The notes under the pieces: generated by a model | The model's input: the letters and a program-made list of their open reading frames with translations, nothing else | What the model was told of the DNA's origin: nothing | The model's database searches: none | Made by a program: the position numbers and the translations under genes | Source of the DNA: Thauera terpenica 58Eu | GTDB taxonomy: Bacteria > Pseudomonadota > Gammaproteobacteria > Burkholderiales > Rhodocyclaceae | Assembly: GCF_000443165.1 (NCBI RefSeq) | Contig: NZ_ATJV01000048.1 | Coordinates: forward strand, 62,001-126,000 | Direction: 5' to 3' | Length of the DNA: 64,000 bases | Shown: piece by piece, positions 1-8,772 of the stretch | Layout: every line of letters begins with the position of its first letter | Position numbering within the stretch: position 1 is the first letter of the stretch

Positions 1-221
1 CCCTTACCCTGTTTGCGCACAAGCAGGTTTTCAGCCGCCATCTCGTCAATCGCCTTGCGCACGGTGCCCTGCGACACCCCGAAGCGCACCGCCAGTTCCT
101 GCTCACTCGGAATCACCTGACCGGGTCGCCACTCACCCGCCTCGAGCGCCTGAGTGATGAGCGCTTTGATCTGGCGGTACAGGGGGCTGAAGGTGGGGGC
201 ATCCTGGGACATGCGCGGCAT
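1..221 (-). CDS. GntR-family transcriptional regulator, C-terminal part outside window
   Basis: Only the first 73 or so residues are present; the gene continues beyond the left edge. The visible protein starts MPRMSQDAPTFSPLYRQIK and carries a winged helix-turn-helix of the GntR type, with LYRQIKALI, the segment GEWRPGQVIPSEQELA and a recognition helix in VSQGTVRKAIDEM. The spacing fits the HutC/FadR-like N-terminal DNA-binding domain. It is divergent from mdh, and a 24-bp perfect palindrome lies between the two starts, so autoregulation and control of mdh are plausible. In related betaproteobacteria such a regulator sits beside sdh and other TCA-cycle genes (recalled, not checked). The effector-binding domain is not visible, so the subfamily cannot be fixed. 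Confidence 0.85.
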   Translation of the reverse strand, partial: MPRMSQDAPTFSPLYRQIKALITQALEAGEWRPGQVIPSEQELAVRFGVSQGTVRKAIDEMAAENLLVRKQGK

Positions 222-256
222 TTGATCACAAAAAAAAAGGCTCGTCTATAGCCTGT

Positions 257-280
257 CTTATGTCTTATATAAGACATAAG
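257..280. promoter_or_regulatory. 24-bp perfect palindrome, candidate GntR operator
   Basis: Each half-site reads CTTATGTCTTAT on its own strand and the 24 bases are a perfect inverted repeat without a spacer. It lies 36 bp from the GntR start and 167 bp before mdh, in an AT-rich patch. GntR-type dimers bind such short palindromes, so it is the likely operator for the divergent promoters. The assignment to this regulator is inference. Confidence 0.6.
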
Positions 281-446
281 TGATAATTTGACAGCCGGCA
301 TTTTTCTACTTAGTATCTGCGCGCCCCAATGTATGCGGCGCGGATGCCGCGGCAACATTTGCTGCAACACCTGCTACGACCTGCAAGCGAGGCACCAGTT
401 CTCGAAACCGACACCACCGACCGTCTTATTCAGAGGGAGTATTCAC

Positions 447-1436
447 ATGAGCAAAGCCCCCATGCGCGTTGCTGTCACCGGCGCCGCCGGTCAGATCGGC
501 TACAGCCTGCTGTTCCGTATCGCCAGTGGCGAAATGCTGGGCAAGGACCAGCCCGTGATCCTGCAACTGCTTGATCTGCCCCAGGCGCAGAAGGCGGTGA
601 AGGGTGTGATGATGGAGCTTGAGGACTGCGCCTTTCCTCTGCTGGCCGGCATGGTCGCCACCGATGACCCCAACGTCGCTTTCAAGGATGCTGACGTCTG
701 CCTGCTGGTGGGTGCCCGCCCGCGTGGCCCCGGCATGGAGCGTGCAGACCTGCTGACTGCCAACGGCGCAATCTTCACCGTGCAGGGCAAGGCCATTGCC
801 GAAAACGCAAACGAGAACGTGCGCGTGCTGGTCGTGGGCAACCCGTGCAACACCAACGCCTACATCGCTCGCGCTGCGGCGATCAAGGTCGGGCGCACCA
901 ACCCCGATAACTACCACGGCATGCTGCGCCTGGATCACAACCGCGCACTGTCACAACTCGCCGCCAAGACCGGTCGCCCGGTCGCTTCGCTGAAGAAGAT
1001 GGTGGTGTGGGGCAACCACTCGCCGTCGATGTACGCCGACTACCGTTTCTGCGAGTCCAACGGCGACAGCGTCAAGGCACTGGTCAACGATCACGCCTGG
1101 AACAACGACGTGTTCCTGCCCACCGTGGGCAAGCGTGGCGCGGCCATCATCGAGGCCCGTGGCCTGTCGTCGGCCGCTTCCGCCGCCAACGCCGCCATCG
1201 ACCACGTGCGTGACTGGGTGCTCGGCTCGGACGACTGGGTCACCATGGGCGTGCCCTCGGACGGCTCTTATGGCATCCCCGAAGGCATCGTGTTCGGCGT
1301 GCCGTGCGAGTGCAAGGACGGCCAGTTCAAGGTCATCAAGGGGCTGGAGATCGACGAATACTCCCAGGGCAAGATCAGCATCACCCTGAAGGAACTCGAA
1401 GACGAGCGTGCCGCTGTTGCCGACATGCTGAAGTAA
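447..1436 (+). CDS. mdh: malate dehydrogenase
   Basis: NAD-dependent malate dehydrogenase, which interconverts malate and oxaloacetate in the TCA cycle in the cytoplasm. The 329-residue length is that of the bacterial/cytosolic-type enzyme. The N-terminal Rossmann loop is [10 protein letters not shown]. The substrate-binding loop [27 protein letters not shown] and the catalytic His in [11 protein letters not shown] are all present. The start at 447 follows AGAGGGAG (432-439) at good spacing and gives the usual family N-terminus; an in-frame upstream extension to 288 has no family resemblance. A rho-independent terminator follows at 1473. The GntR palindrome upstream suggests carbon-source control. 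Confidence 0.97.
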   Translation: MSKAPMRVAVTGAAGQIGYSLLFRIASGEMLGKDQPVILQLLDLPQAQKAVKGVMMELEDCAFPLLAGMVATDDPNVAFKDADVCLLVGARPRGPGMERADLLTANGAIFTVQGKAIAENANENVRVLVVGNPCNTNAYIARAAAIKVGRTNPDNYHGMLRLDHNRALSQLAAKTGRPVASLKKMVVWGNHSPSMYADYRFCESNGDSVKALVNDHAWNNDVFLPTVGKRGAAIIEARGLSSAASAANAAIDHVRDWVLGSDDWVTMGVPSDGSYGIPEGIVFGVPCECKDGQFKVIKGLEIDEYSQGKISITLKELEDERAAVADMLK

Positions 1437-1472
1437 GACTCGCGAGCGCGGCCTGAAGCCGCGTTTGCACCG

Positions 1473-1503
1473 GGCCACGGGTTAAAATCCGTGGCCTTTT
1501 TTG
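1473..1503 (+). terminator. rho-independent terminator after mdh
   Basis: GGCCACGG (1473-1480) pairs perfectly with CCGTGGCC (1489-1496) around an 8-base loop, followed by six T residues. It ends the mdh transcript just before the next ribosome binding site. Confidence 0.85.
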
Positions 1504-1529
1504 TTTCTGCCGCCCCAAGGAGAACCCGC

Positions 1530-2519
1530 ATGCGCCTGCACCCTGACGCCGTCCTGTTCGCTGGCGAGAAGCCCTTTCCGGCGCTGCCCGCGGTTGATCA
1601 CTATGCCGGTGCCCACAAGCTGATGCTCAAGGCCCTGAAGCTGCAGCAGGAACTGGGCCCGATCTTCGACCTCACCTGCGACTGCGAAGATGGCGCACGC
1701 GCTGGGGCGGAGGCCGAGCATGCGCACATGGTGGCGGAGTTGGTGAATGGCACAGACAACCACTTTGGCCGCGTGGGTGTGCGCATCCACGACATCACTC
1801 ATTCGCACTGGGTCGAAGACCTCGAGATTCTGGTGCGCGGCGCAGGCCAGCGCCTGGCCTTCATCACCCTGCCCAAGGTGCGCTCGGCACAGGATGTGCA
1901 CACCCAGATCCGCGAACTGCGCCGCATCGAGACCGACTGCGCCCTGGCGCGGACCTTGCCGGTGCACATCCTGATCGAGACCCATGGCGCCCTGCGCGAG
2001 GTGTGGGATATCGCCGCGATCAAGGGCGTGGAGTCGCTCGACTTCGGTCTGATGGATTTCGTCTCTGCTCATCATGGCGCGATCCCGGGCAGCGCGATGA
2101 AAAGCCCGGGGCAGTTCGAACACCCGCTCATCGTCCGCGCCAAGGCGGAAATTTCGGCCGCCGCGCTTGCCAACGGCGTGGTGCCAGCACACAACGTCAC
2201 CACCGAACTGAGCGATGTCGCCGTCATCCGCCATGACGCCGAGCGCGCGCGCAAGGAGTTCGCTTACCTGCGCATGTGGAGCATCCATCCCAACCAGATC
2301 CTGCCCATCATCGCCGCCATGCAGCCGGACTTCTCCGAGGTGGAGGAAGCGCTGCAGATTCTCATCGCCGCCCAGGACGCCGACTGGGGCCCCATACAGC
2401 ACGGCGGGCGCCTGCACGACCGTGCGTCCTATCGTTATTACTGGGAGTTGTTGCAGCGCGCGCGCAACACCGGCGTGCACTTGCCGGACGACGCACGCAG
2501 CCGTTTCTTCCCGCTCTGA
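1530..2519 (+). CDS. HpcH/HpaI aldolase / citrate lyase beta-like (CitE-like) protein
   Basis: A 329-residue TIM-barrel C-C lyase of the CitE/malyl-CoA lyase superfamily. The protein shows FDLTCDCEDGARAG near residue 50, the acidic metal-binding context ILIETHGALREV, and LDFGLMDFVSAHH. These enzymes cleave or form bonds in (S)-malyl-CoA, citryl-CoA or similar CoA thioesters; the exact substrate cannot be read here. No citD or citF genes flank it, so it is a stand-alone CitE-like enzyme and not part of a citrate lyase complex. AAGGAGAA (1517-1524) sets the start at 1530. It follows mdh, which suggests a role around malate or glyoxylate metabolism (inference). Confidence 0.85.
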   Translation: MRLHPDAVLFAGEKPFPALPAVDHYAGAHKLMLKALKLQQELGPIFDLTCDCEDGARAGAEAEHAHMVAELVNGTDNHFGRVGVRIHDITHSHWVEDLEILVRGAGQRLAFITLPKVRSAQDVHTQIRELRRIETDCALARTLPVHILIETHGALREVWDIAAIKGVESLDFGLMDFVSAHHGAIPGSAMKSPGQFEHPLIVRAKAEISAAALANGVVPAHNVTTELSDVAVIRHDAERARKEFAYLRMWSIHPNQILPIIAAMQPDFSEVEEALQILIAAQDADWGPIQHGGRLHDRASYRYYWELLQRARNTGVHLPDDARSRFFPL

Positions 2520-2531
2520 GCGCCACCGCCA

Positions 2532-3776
2532 ATGAGCGAAAACGCGGCCGGGAGCACAGAGGCAGAGCTGACAGAAGAGCCCGCTTTTCTCGACGCAGGC
2601 ACAGCCGCGTATCGGCGCGCCAATCTCGCCATGTTCGTCGGCGGCTTTGCCACCTTTGCCATGCTCTATGGCACGCAGCCCATCCTGCCCTTGCTGAGCG
2701 AGGCCTTCGACATCAGCCCGGCGAGCGCAAGCCTGTCCGTGTCCGCCGGCACCGCCGCGCTCGCGCTCTTGCTCATCCCGGCCAGCATCCTGTCGGACCG
2801 CATCGGGCGCATGCGGGTGATGAAGACCTCATTGACGCTCGCGGCCATCGTCGCGCTCGCCTCCCCCTTCGTCACCGACTTCAACCAGCTCCTGGTCCTG
2901 CGTGCCCTGCTCGGTGCTGCGCTGGCCGGTCTGCCCGCGGCGGCGATGGCCTACCTCGGCGAGGAGATCGCGCCCCAGGCCCAGGGCCGGGCAATGGGTC
3001 TGTACATCGCGGGCAACGCACTCGGCGGCATGAGTGGACGCTTCATCTCGGCACTGGTGGCGCAATGGAGCTCATGGCGGATCGCGCTGGGCGTGCTCGG
3101 CGTGCTCGGCGTCATTGCCGCATTCCTGTTCTGGCGCAGCCTTCCCGCCTCGCGTCACTTCAGCCCACGCGCCGCACGCCCTGCCAGGATCCTGTCCGAC
3201 GTCCGCGCCCTGTTCAGCGATGAGGCGATGCCCTGGCTGTTTCTGACCGCCTTCCTGCTCATGGGCGCCTTCATCGGGCTCTACAACTACCTCGGCTTCC
3301 GTCTCATGGAAGCGCCCTTCGGCCTGAGTCAGAGCGCCATCGGCGCAATCTTCGGCCTCTATCTGCTCGGCACCTGGGCCTCGGCCTGGAGCGGCCAGCT
3401 CGCCGACCGCCATGGCCGACGCAACATCCTGTGGATCATGGTGAGCGTGATGGCGAGCGGCCTGCTCGCGACCCTGTCGCCAGCGCTGCCCATCATCATC
3501 GCGGGAGTGGCGGTCTACACCTTCGGCTTTTTTGCCGCGCACTCGGTGGCCAGCGGCTGGGTCGCACGGCGTGCCAACGAACGCCGCGCGCTGGCCGCCG
3601 CGCTTTACCTGAGCAGTTATTACCTGGGCGCAAGCGTCATCGGCACCCTCGCCGGCCCGGCATGGACACTCCATGCCTGGGGCGGGGTGGCGCTGGTGGT
3701 GGGCACCTGCCTGGCTGCGACCCTGCTCCTGGCTGGATTCCATCTGCGCCGCATCGAGCCGCCACGCCGGCCTTGA
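2532..3776 (+). CDS. MFS transporter, YnfM/AraJ-like
   Basis: A 414-residue inner-membrane major facilitator superfamily protein with about twelve hydrophobic segments and a polar N-terminal tail of about 30 residues. The conserved loop 2-3 motif is seen as SDRIGRMRVM, and its repeat in the second half as ADRHGRRN. The sequence MFVGGFATFAMLYGTQPILP resembles the YnfM-type drug or sugar efflux group. The substrate is unknown. It starts 12 bp after the CitE-like gene with only a weak ribosome binding site, so read-through from that gene is likely. An inverted repeat GCCGC-CATA-GCGGC lies just past the stop codon. Confidence 0.85.
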   Translation: MSENAAGSTEAELTEEPAFLDAGTAAYRRANLAMFVGGFATFAMLYGTQPILPLLSEAFDISPASASLSVSAGTAALALLLIPASILSDRIGRMRVMKTSLTLAAIVALASPFVTDFNQLLVLRALLGAALAGLPAAAMAYLGEEIAPQAQGRAMGLYIAGNALGGMSGRFISALVAQWSSWRIALGVLGVLGVIAAFLFWRSLPASRHFSPRAARPARILSDVRALFSDEAMPWLFLTAFLLMGAFIGLYNYLGFRLMEAPFGLSQSAIGAIFGLYLLGTWASAWSGQLADRHGRRNILWIMVSVMASGLLATLSPALPIIIAGVAVYTFGFFAAHSVASGWVARRANERRALAAALYLSSYYLGASVIGTLAGPAWTLHAWGGVALVVGTCLAATLLLAGFHLRRIEPPRRP

Positions 3777-3808
3777 AAACACGGCCGCCATAGCGGCGAA
3801 GGCCCTGG

Positions 3809-4573
3809 CTACTTGAGATTGCCGGACAGGAACTGACGCAGACGTTCGCTGCGCGTGTTGCCGAACACCTCAGCGGGCAGCCCTTCCTCCTCCACCACGC
3901 CCTGATGCAGGAACATCACCTTGCTCGACACTTCGCGCGCAAAGCCCATCTCGTGCGTGACCACAATCATCGTGCGCCCCTCCTGCGCCAGGCCACGCAT
4001 GACCTTGAGCACATCGCCGACAAGCTCAGGGTCGAGCGCCGAGGTCGGCTCATCGAACAGGAGCACAGCCGGCTCCATGGCGAGCGCGCGCGCAATGGCC
4101 ACGCGCTGCTGCTGACCGCCCGAAAGATGGACGGGGTAGCTATCCCTGCACTGCGCAATGCCGACCTTGTCCAGGTAGGCCAGGGCACGCTCGCGTGCCT
4201 CGCGCCGCGACACACCCAGCACATGCACCGGCGCCTCGGTGACGTTCTCGAGCACGGTCATGTGCGCCCACAGGTTGAAATGCTGGAACACCATCGCCAG
4301 GCGCGTGCGCAGGCGCTGCAACTGTTTGGCATCAGCAACACGCAGATGGCCGTTCTTGCCCGCCACCAGGCGGATCTCCTCACCGGCCACCTGGATGCGG
4401 CCCGCATCGGGCTGCTCGAGAAAATTGATGCAGCGCAAAAAGGTACTCTTGCCCGAGCCGGACGAGCCGATGAGCGTGATCACATCACCTGCTTCGGCCG
4501 CCAGGGACACGCCCTTCAACACCTCATGATCGCCATAGCGCTTGTGCAGGTTTTCGACGCTGAGCTGAGTCAT
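3809..4573 (-). CDS. hisP: amino-acid ABC transporter ATP-binding protein (HisP-like)
   Basis: The 254-residue ATPase of a polar amino-acid importer. It has Walker A GSSGSGKST, Q-loop VFQHFNLWAHMTVLENV, ABC signature [15 protein letters not shown], Walker B VLLFDEPTSALDPEL and the switch His in VVTHEMGF. It closely follows E. coli HisP (histidine/lysine/arginine/ornithine uptake). The start at 4573 gives MTQLSVENLHKRYGDHEV; a longer in-frame reading overlaps hisM and lacks family similarity. It is the last gene of a leftward operon with hisM, hisQ and a periplasmic binding protein, which forms a complete importer. Substrate choice among basic amino acids is inference. Confidence 0.93.
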   Translation of the reverse strand: MTQLSVENLHKRYGDHEVLKGVSLAAEAGDVITLIGSSGSGKSTFLRCINFLEQPDAGRIQVAGEEIRLVAGKNGHLRVADAKQLQRLRTRLAMVFQHFNLWAHMTVLENVTEAPVHVLGVSRREARERALAYLDKVGIAQCRDSYPVHLSGGQQQRVAIARALAMEPAVLLFDEPTSALDPELVGDVLKVMRGLAQEGRTMIVVTHEMGFAREVSSKVMFLHQGVVEEEGLPAEVFGNTRSERLRQFLSGNLK

Positions 4574-4595
4574 CTGGGAGTCCGGAAAATTGCGG

Positions 4596-5321
4596 TCACG
4601 CGGGCTTATGCAGCGCCTTGCGCGGCTGCAAATGGGCGAGCCAGCGCCGCTCGGCGAGGCGGAACAAGCCGACGAGGGCAAAGGTGAGGGCAAGATAGAT
4701 CAGGCCCGCAAAGACAAAGGCCTCGAACGGCGCAAAGAACTGCGAGTAGGCGTTGCGCGCCGCACCAGTCAAATCGACCAGCGTGATCGTTGACGCGATC
4801 GCGGTGCCGTGCAGCATGAAGATGATTTCGTTGCTGTAAGCCGGCAAGGCGCGGCGCAAGGCACCCGGCAGCAGGATGCGGCGCAGCATCGTGAACCGGC
4901 TCATGCCACAGGCTCGTGCCGCCTCGATCTCCCCATGCGGCGTCGCGCGCAAGGCGCCTGCGAGGATCTCGATGGTGTAGGCACAGGTGTTGAGGGCAAA
5001 GGTGAGCAGCGCGCAGCCATAGGGGTCGCGCAACACCAGCCAGAAGCGGTTGCCGTCCGCCCACTGCGCCTGCATCCACTCGAACTGGCCGAGCCCGTAA
5101 TACATCAGCAGCAACTGCACCAGCATCGGCGTGCCACGAAAGAAGTAGCCATACAGCCACACTGGCCCATGAACCCAGGGATTGGGCGAGACACGCAGGA
5201 CGGCGAGCGGAATCGCGCACACCAGCCCGGCCGCCAGCGCAAACACCGTGAGCTGCAGCGTCAGCCACAGACCGGCTGCATACTGCGGCCAGCTCTCGCT
5301 GAATAGACTCCATTCGATCAT
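4596..5321 (-). CDS. hisM: amino-acid ABC transporter permease (HisM-like)
   Basis: A 241-residue inner-membrane permease. It aligns by eye with E. coli HisM over RVSPNPWVHGPVWLYGYFFRGTP, FALNTCAYTIEILAGALRATPHGEIEAARA and LPAYSNEIIFMLHGTAIAS. The EAARACGMS segment is the cytoplasmic EAA loop that docks on the ATPase. The start at 5321 (MIEWSLFSESW) overlaps the stop of hisQ by four bases, a sign of translational coupling. It should form the heterodimeric channel with HisQ. Confidence 0.93.
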   Translation of the reverse strand: MIEWSLFSESWPQYAAGLWLTLQLTVFALAAGLVCAIPLAVLRVSPNPWVHGPVWLYGYFFRGTPMLVQLLLMYYGLGQFEWMQAQWADGNRFWLVLRDPYGCALLTFALNTCAYTIEILAGALRATPHGEIEAARACGMSRFTMLRRILLPGALRRALPAYSNEIIFMLHGTAIASTITLVDLTGAARNAYSQFFAPFEAFVFAGLIYLALTFALVGLFRLAERRWLAHLQPRKALHKPA

Positions 5322-6004
5322 GCCGTCGCCTTGCGCACGCCGACCGAATAGCGGCCTTCGAGCCAGCGCAGAGCCAGCCCGGAAAGCGCGGTGAGGGCGA
5401 GATAGAAGACGCACACCGCCAGGTAGAAGACGAAGGGCTCACGCGTGGTGCGACCGGCCTGGTCGGCGAGCCAGGTGATGTCGGAGAGACCGATGATGGA
5501 CACCAGCGCCGTGCTCTTTTGCATCACCTGCCAGTTGTTGCCCAGCCCGGGCAAGGCGTGGCGCAACATCTGCGGCACAAGAATGCGACGAAACACCTGT
5601 GCCCGGCTCATGCCATAGGCGCGCCCGGCCTCGAGCTGCCCCACGGGCACGGCGAGAAAGGCGCCACGAAAGGTCTCGGTGAAATAGGCGCCGAAGATGA
5701 AACCCAGCGTAGCAACCCCCGCCACAAAGGGATTCACGTCGACATAGTCCCAACCCAGCGCGTCCGTCACCCGGTTGACCGCCATCTGCCCCCCATAGAA
5801 GACAAGCAGCATCATCACCAGATCAGGGATGCCGCGCACCACCGTGGTGTAGGCGGTGGCGGGCAGGCGCAGCACGGCATGCGAGGACAAGCGCGACGAC
5901 GCCCCCGCAAGACCGAGGGCGAGCGCCAGCAGCAGCGACAGGAGGGCCACCTGCAAGGTCACCCAGGCGCCAGCGAGCAGGGAAGGAAAATAACCGTAGA
6001 GCAT
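5318..6004 (-). CDS. hisQ: amino-acid ABC transporter permease (HisQ-like)
   Basis: A 228-residue inner-membrane permease. Family landmarks include MLYGYFPSLLAGAWVTLQVA, VVRGIPDLVMMLLVFYGGQ, FGAYFTETFRGAFLAVPVGQ and LPGLGNNWQVMQKSTALVS, all close to E. coli HisQ. The C-terminus LEGRYSVGVRKA also matches. It is followed by hisM with a four-base overlap and preceded, across 64 bp, by the binding-protein gene. Confidence 0.93.
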   Translation of the reverse strand: MLYGYFPSLLAGAWVTLQVALLSLLLALALGLAGASSRLSSHAVLRLPATAYTTVVRGIPDLVMMLLVFYGGQMAVNRVTDALGWDYVDVNPFVAGVATLGFIFGAYFTETFRGAFLAVPVGQLEAGRAYGMSRAQVFRRILVPQMLRHALPGLGNNWQVMQKSTALVSIIGLSDITWLADQAGRTTREPFVFYLAVCVFYLALTALSGLALRWLEGRYSVGVRKATA

Positions 6005-6068
6005 GATTCAGCCGACGCGCACGCAGCCAGCCATAGCGCAGCCGCAGCAGTCGGCACATCCGCCGCGA

Positions 6069-6860
6069 TCAGTCACCGTAGATGTCGTAAGAAAAATACT
6101 TCTTGCGGATTTCGTCGTATTTGCCATTGGCGCGGATCGCCGTCAGAGCCTGATCCAGCTTGAGTTTGAGCTCCTTGTCCTGCTTGCGGATCGCAATCCC
6201 CACACCCTCACCGATCACCGCCTTCTCATCCGCGTTGCGGCCGTGGACGAGACCACCCATCACCGCAAAATCCGCCCCCGCCGGGGTTGCCAGGAAGCCT
6301 CCGTCCGCCATCAGGGCATCGAGCCAGCTGGCGTCGATGCGGCCGGCCTCGAGGTCGAGATAGGCTTCCTCCTGGCGCGCATAGCGCACCACCTCGACGC
6401 CCTGGTCGGCCCAGAAGCGGCTGGCGAAGTTGTCTGCGACGGTGCCGCGCTGCACACCGATGCGCTTGCCCTTCAAGGCCTCGGCCTGGGGCAGGAGCGG
6501 AGCCCCCTTGCGCGCCACCAGCGCGAGCGGAGTGGCGTAAAACTTGTTGCTGAAGGCGACGCGCTTCTTGCGCTCCTCGGTGATCGACATCGACGCCGCG
6601 ATCGCGTCGAACTTGCGGCTCAGCAGCGCCGGGATCATGCCGTCCCACTCCTGCTTCACCCAGGTACAGCGCGCCTTCATCTGTTCGCACAGTGCATTGC
6701 TGATATCGACCTCGAAACCCTGCACCTCGCCCTGGGTATCGACCATGTTGAACGGCGGGTAAGCGCCCTCGGTGGCAAAGCGGATGCTGTCCCAATCCTT
6801 GGCGAGCGCGCCCTGCGCAACAAGTGTGAGCGCAGCGAGCAGAAGACTACGTCGAAGCAT
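6069..6860 (-). CDS. periplasmic polar amino-acid binding protein
   Basis: A 263-residue solute-binding protein of the lysine/arginine/ornithine/histidine family. The signal peptide MLRRSLLLAALTLVAQGALA is followed by the mature start KDWDSIRFATEGAYPPFN. Ligand-site segments include GFEVDISNALCEQM, WDGMIPALLSRKFDAIAASMSIT and EERKKRVAFSNKFY. The start at 6860 uses AAGGA about 10 bases upstream; an ATG 15 bases further up would lie over that site. It is the first gene of the four-gene importer operon. Ligand specificity (Arg, Lys, His or ornithine) cannot be fixed from sequence alone. Confidence 0.93.
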   Translation of the reverse strand: MLRRSLLLAALTLVAQGALAKDWDSIRFATEGAYPPFNMVDTQGEVQGFEVDISNALCEQMKARCTWVKQEWDGMIPALLSRKFDAIAASMSITEERKKRVAFSNKFYATPLALVARKGAPLLPQAEALKGKRIGVQRGTVADNFASRFWADQGVEVVRYARQEEAYLDLEAGRIDASWLDALMADGGFLATPAGADFAVMGGLVHGRNADEKAVIGEGVGIAIRKQDKELKLKLDQALTAIRANGKYDEIRKKYFSYDIYGD

Positions 6861-6965
6861 GGCCGAATCCTTCAAATCGTTGTAACCCGCGCATTGTAAC
6901 CACAGCCATTGATCTCAACGCAGCGCCTAAAGCCTGTTCGTGCTGCTGCGCTGCGGCAAAGATGA

Positions 6966-7871
6966 TCAGATCAGGCAACGTTTCACCGCCGCCGCAAACA
7001 GGTCAGCGGCCGGCGGATGGAAGCGAAAGAACAGCTCTGGCTCGATCAGTTCGAGTTCCATGAGCCGGAAGTCTCCTTCGCGCCGGGTGACGAAATCGAC
7101 CCGCGCATACGATGGCGGACGTGGGCACGCAGCCACCGCAGCTTCTGCAAAGCGGCATTCAGCCGCGCTTGGCAGATGTGCTTCGACCTTGCCGCCATGG
7201 TCGTCCTGAACACGAAAATCACCGGCGCGAACCGTCTTGCGAATGGCATGCGAGGCACGCCCATCGATGACGATCAAGGACAGCTCACCCGTGTCCACGA
7301 TGGCAGGCTCGAAGGCCTGCACCATCATCGCCTCACCCGCCACGCAACGCGCAAAGCACGCCTCGCTGGCCTCGACATCGGCACGGCCGACGCGGTAGGT
7401 CAGCCGCGCTGCACCGGACACCACGGGCTTGAACACCACCTCGTCCCAGCCACGCTCCTGCATGACGTCGGCCAGCGACGTCGCTTGTGCGCGTGCCAGA
7501 AAGTGCGTGGGGACGATCGCCACCCCGGCCCGCTCCAGATCAGCCAGGTAGCGCTTGTCGATGTTCCAGCGAATCAGCTCAGCATCATTGATCAGGCGGG
7601 TCTGTTGCGACACCTGCCCGAGCCAGGGCTCGAACTCATTGAAGCGCTCGAAATAATCCCAGGTACTGCGGAATACTGCAGCGCCACAGCGCGACCAGTC
7701 CATTGCCGGATCGCTCCAGGAGCGTCGTGCAACGCTCAGCCCCAGTTTCGCCAGCGCCGCAACGACGAGCCCCTCCTCCTGTGCAATCTGAGCCTGATAC
7801 CAATTGTTCAGGTCGGGATGAAGGTAACGGTCTTCGGTGAGAATGACGATATCGACTGGTTGTTCAAGCAT
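6966..7871 (-). CDS. ATP-grasp domain protein (RimK/glutathione synthetase-like)
   Basis: A 301-residue soluble protein. It has an N-terminal pre-grasp segment (VDIVILTEDRYLHPDLNNWY) and an ATP-grasp core. Visible signatures are LINDAELIRWNIDKRYLADL, the nucleotide-binding VFKPVVSGAARLTYRV, AMMVQAFEPAIVDTGELSLIVIDG and the metal-binding end of the fold in LMELELIEPELFF. Such enzymes ligate a carboxylate to an amine through an acyl-phosphate; relatives include RimK and the cycloserine-pathway ligase DcsG. There is no biosynthetic partner on either side, so the substrate is unknown. An extended -10 (TGC-TAGAAT, 7902-7909 complement) lies 31 bases before the start. Confidence 0.8.
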   Translation of the reverse strand: MLEQPVDIVILTEDRYLHPDLNNWYQAQIAQEEGLVVAALAKLGLSVARRSWSDPAMDWSRCGAAVFRSTWDYFERFNEFEPWLGQVSQQTRLINDAELIRWNIDKRYLADLERAGVAIVPTHFLARAQATSLADVMQERGWDEVVFKPVVSGAARLTYRVGRADVEASEACFARCVAGEAMMVQAFEPAIVDTGELSLIVIDGRASHAIRKTVRAGDFRVQDDHGGKVEAHLPSAAECRFAEAAVAACPRPPSYARVDFVTRREGDFRLMELELIEPELFFRFHPPAADLFAAAVKRCLI

Positions 7872-8241
7872 CGCGTCTTTTTGTGCAGATGGCGGCCGGT
7901 GATTCTAGCAAGCGCAGCAGACCTGCTGTGCTGGCCACGGCCAGGAGCTTGATGCTCGATTCAATCGACAACCTTGCCTACGGCGCCCTTTGGATCGCAG
8001 GCGATAGCAGGCGTCGGCAAAACAGTCACCCTTGGGAATATCAGCTTGGCAGCCCGGGCATTTCAGCTCTCAAGCAGTTCGGGCGCGTTTGATCACAAAC
8101 TCCCAGCGCGCACCCTTCTTGCGCTTCGATGCCATGCACCCCCCCGCCGCGTTGCGTCCGCCTCTGACTGGGCGAATCTCGGGTGGATGATAGCGTTTTT
8201 TGGTTGGAAGTGACTGGCTTAGGCGGTGGTAAAAGCAGGAA
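7872..8241. other. intergenic region without a recognised gene
   Basis: About 370 bp between the ATP-grasp gene and the hairpin beside tRNA-Val. Short open frames exist on both strands but none shows a ribosome binding site, family resemblance or plausible composition. The only element I can support is the extended -10 near 7902-7909 serving the ATP-grasp gene. Confidence 0.6.
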
Positions 8242-8270
8242 AGCCCGCATCTGCGGGCTCTCTTTTTTCT
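8242..8270. terminator. stem-loop terminator beside tRNA-Val
   Basis: AGCCCGC (8242-8248) pairs with GCGGGCT (8253-8259) around a four-base loop. On the + strand it is followed by CTCTTTTTT; on the - strand by TTTCCTGCTTTT. It lies just downstream of the leftward tRNA-Val gene, so it most likely ends that transcript, although the better T-tract is on the + strand. Confidence 0.6.
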
Positions 8271-8288
8271 AATGAATCAAAGAATTAG

Positions 8289-8364
8289 TGGTAGGTGCTG
8301 ACGGGCTCGAACCGCCGACATTCGCCTTGTAAGGGCGACGCTCTACCAACTGAGCTAAGCACCC
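8289..8364 (-). tRNA. tRNA-Val (anticodon TAC)
   Basis: A 76-base tRNA with the CCA end encoded. The acceptor stem GGGTGCT/AGCACCT closes with one G-T pair. The D-arm is AGCTCAGTTGGTAGAGC, the anticodon loop CTTACAA gives TAC, and the T-loop is GGTTCGAGCC. It sits directly downstream of hupB on the same strand. No integrase or direct-repeat attachment site flanks it. Confidence 0.96.
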
Positions 8365-8398
8365 ACTCTGGATTTGATGTTCAATCCAATGAAGCCAG

Positions 8399-8671
8399 TC
8401 AGTTTACTGCATCCTTGAGACCTTTGCCAGCGCGGAATTTCGGGACCTTTGCCGCCTTGATCCTGATGTCCTTGCCCGTACGTGGATTGCGGCCGGTCCG
8501 TGCCGCTCGTTCGCCAACGTAGAAGGAACCAAAGCCTACCAGGGTGACGGTATCCCCGCTCCCGAGCGCTTCCATCACCGTAGCGAGTGCCGCATCAAGA
8601 GTTCGACTCGCGACCGCTTTCGAAACCCCGGCGCGCTGCGCAACAAGCTCTGTCAATTCTGATTTGTTCAC
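8399..8671 (-). CDS. hupB: DNA-binding protein HU
   Basis: A 90-residue nucleoid protein that bends DNA as a dimer. It has the whole HU fold: [19 protein letters not shown], the conserved GFGSFYV before the beta arm, and the DNA-binding arm [15 protein letters not shown] with the intercalating-proline context RNP. The length matches E. coli HU-beta, and the position downstream of lon is the classical arrangement. A strong sigma-70-like promoter is visible at 8773-8802. Confidence 0.97.
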   Translation of the reverse strand: MNKSELTELVAQRAGVSKAVASRTLDAALATVMEALGSGDTVTLVGFGSFYVGERAARTGRNPRTGKDIRIKAAKVPKFRAGKGLKDAVN

Positions 8672-8772
8672 TGGTACCCCTCCGAAAGTTCACTGCGATG
8701 GGACTGAGGTCACTGCATTGCGCGCAAGCGGCGGGATTGCGGGTAAGAGCGCGGCAAATCCTGATTCCGGGT

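Noticed and set aside
8289-8364. tRNA-Val as an integration site for a mobile island
   Set aside because: No integrase, no duplicated tRNA 3' end and no change in gene style on either side were found.
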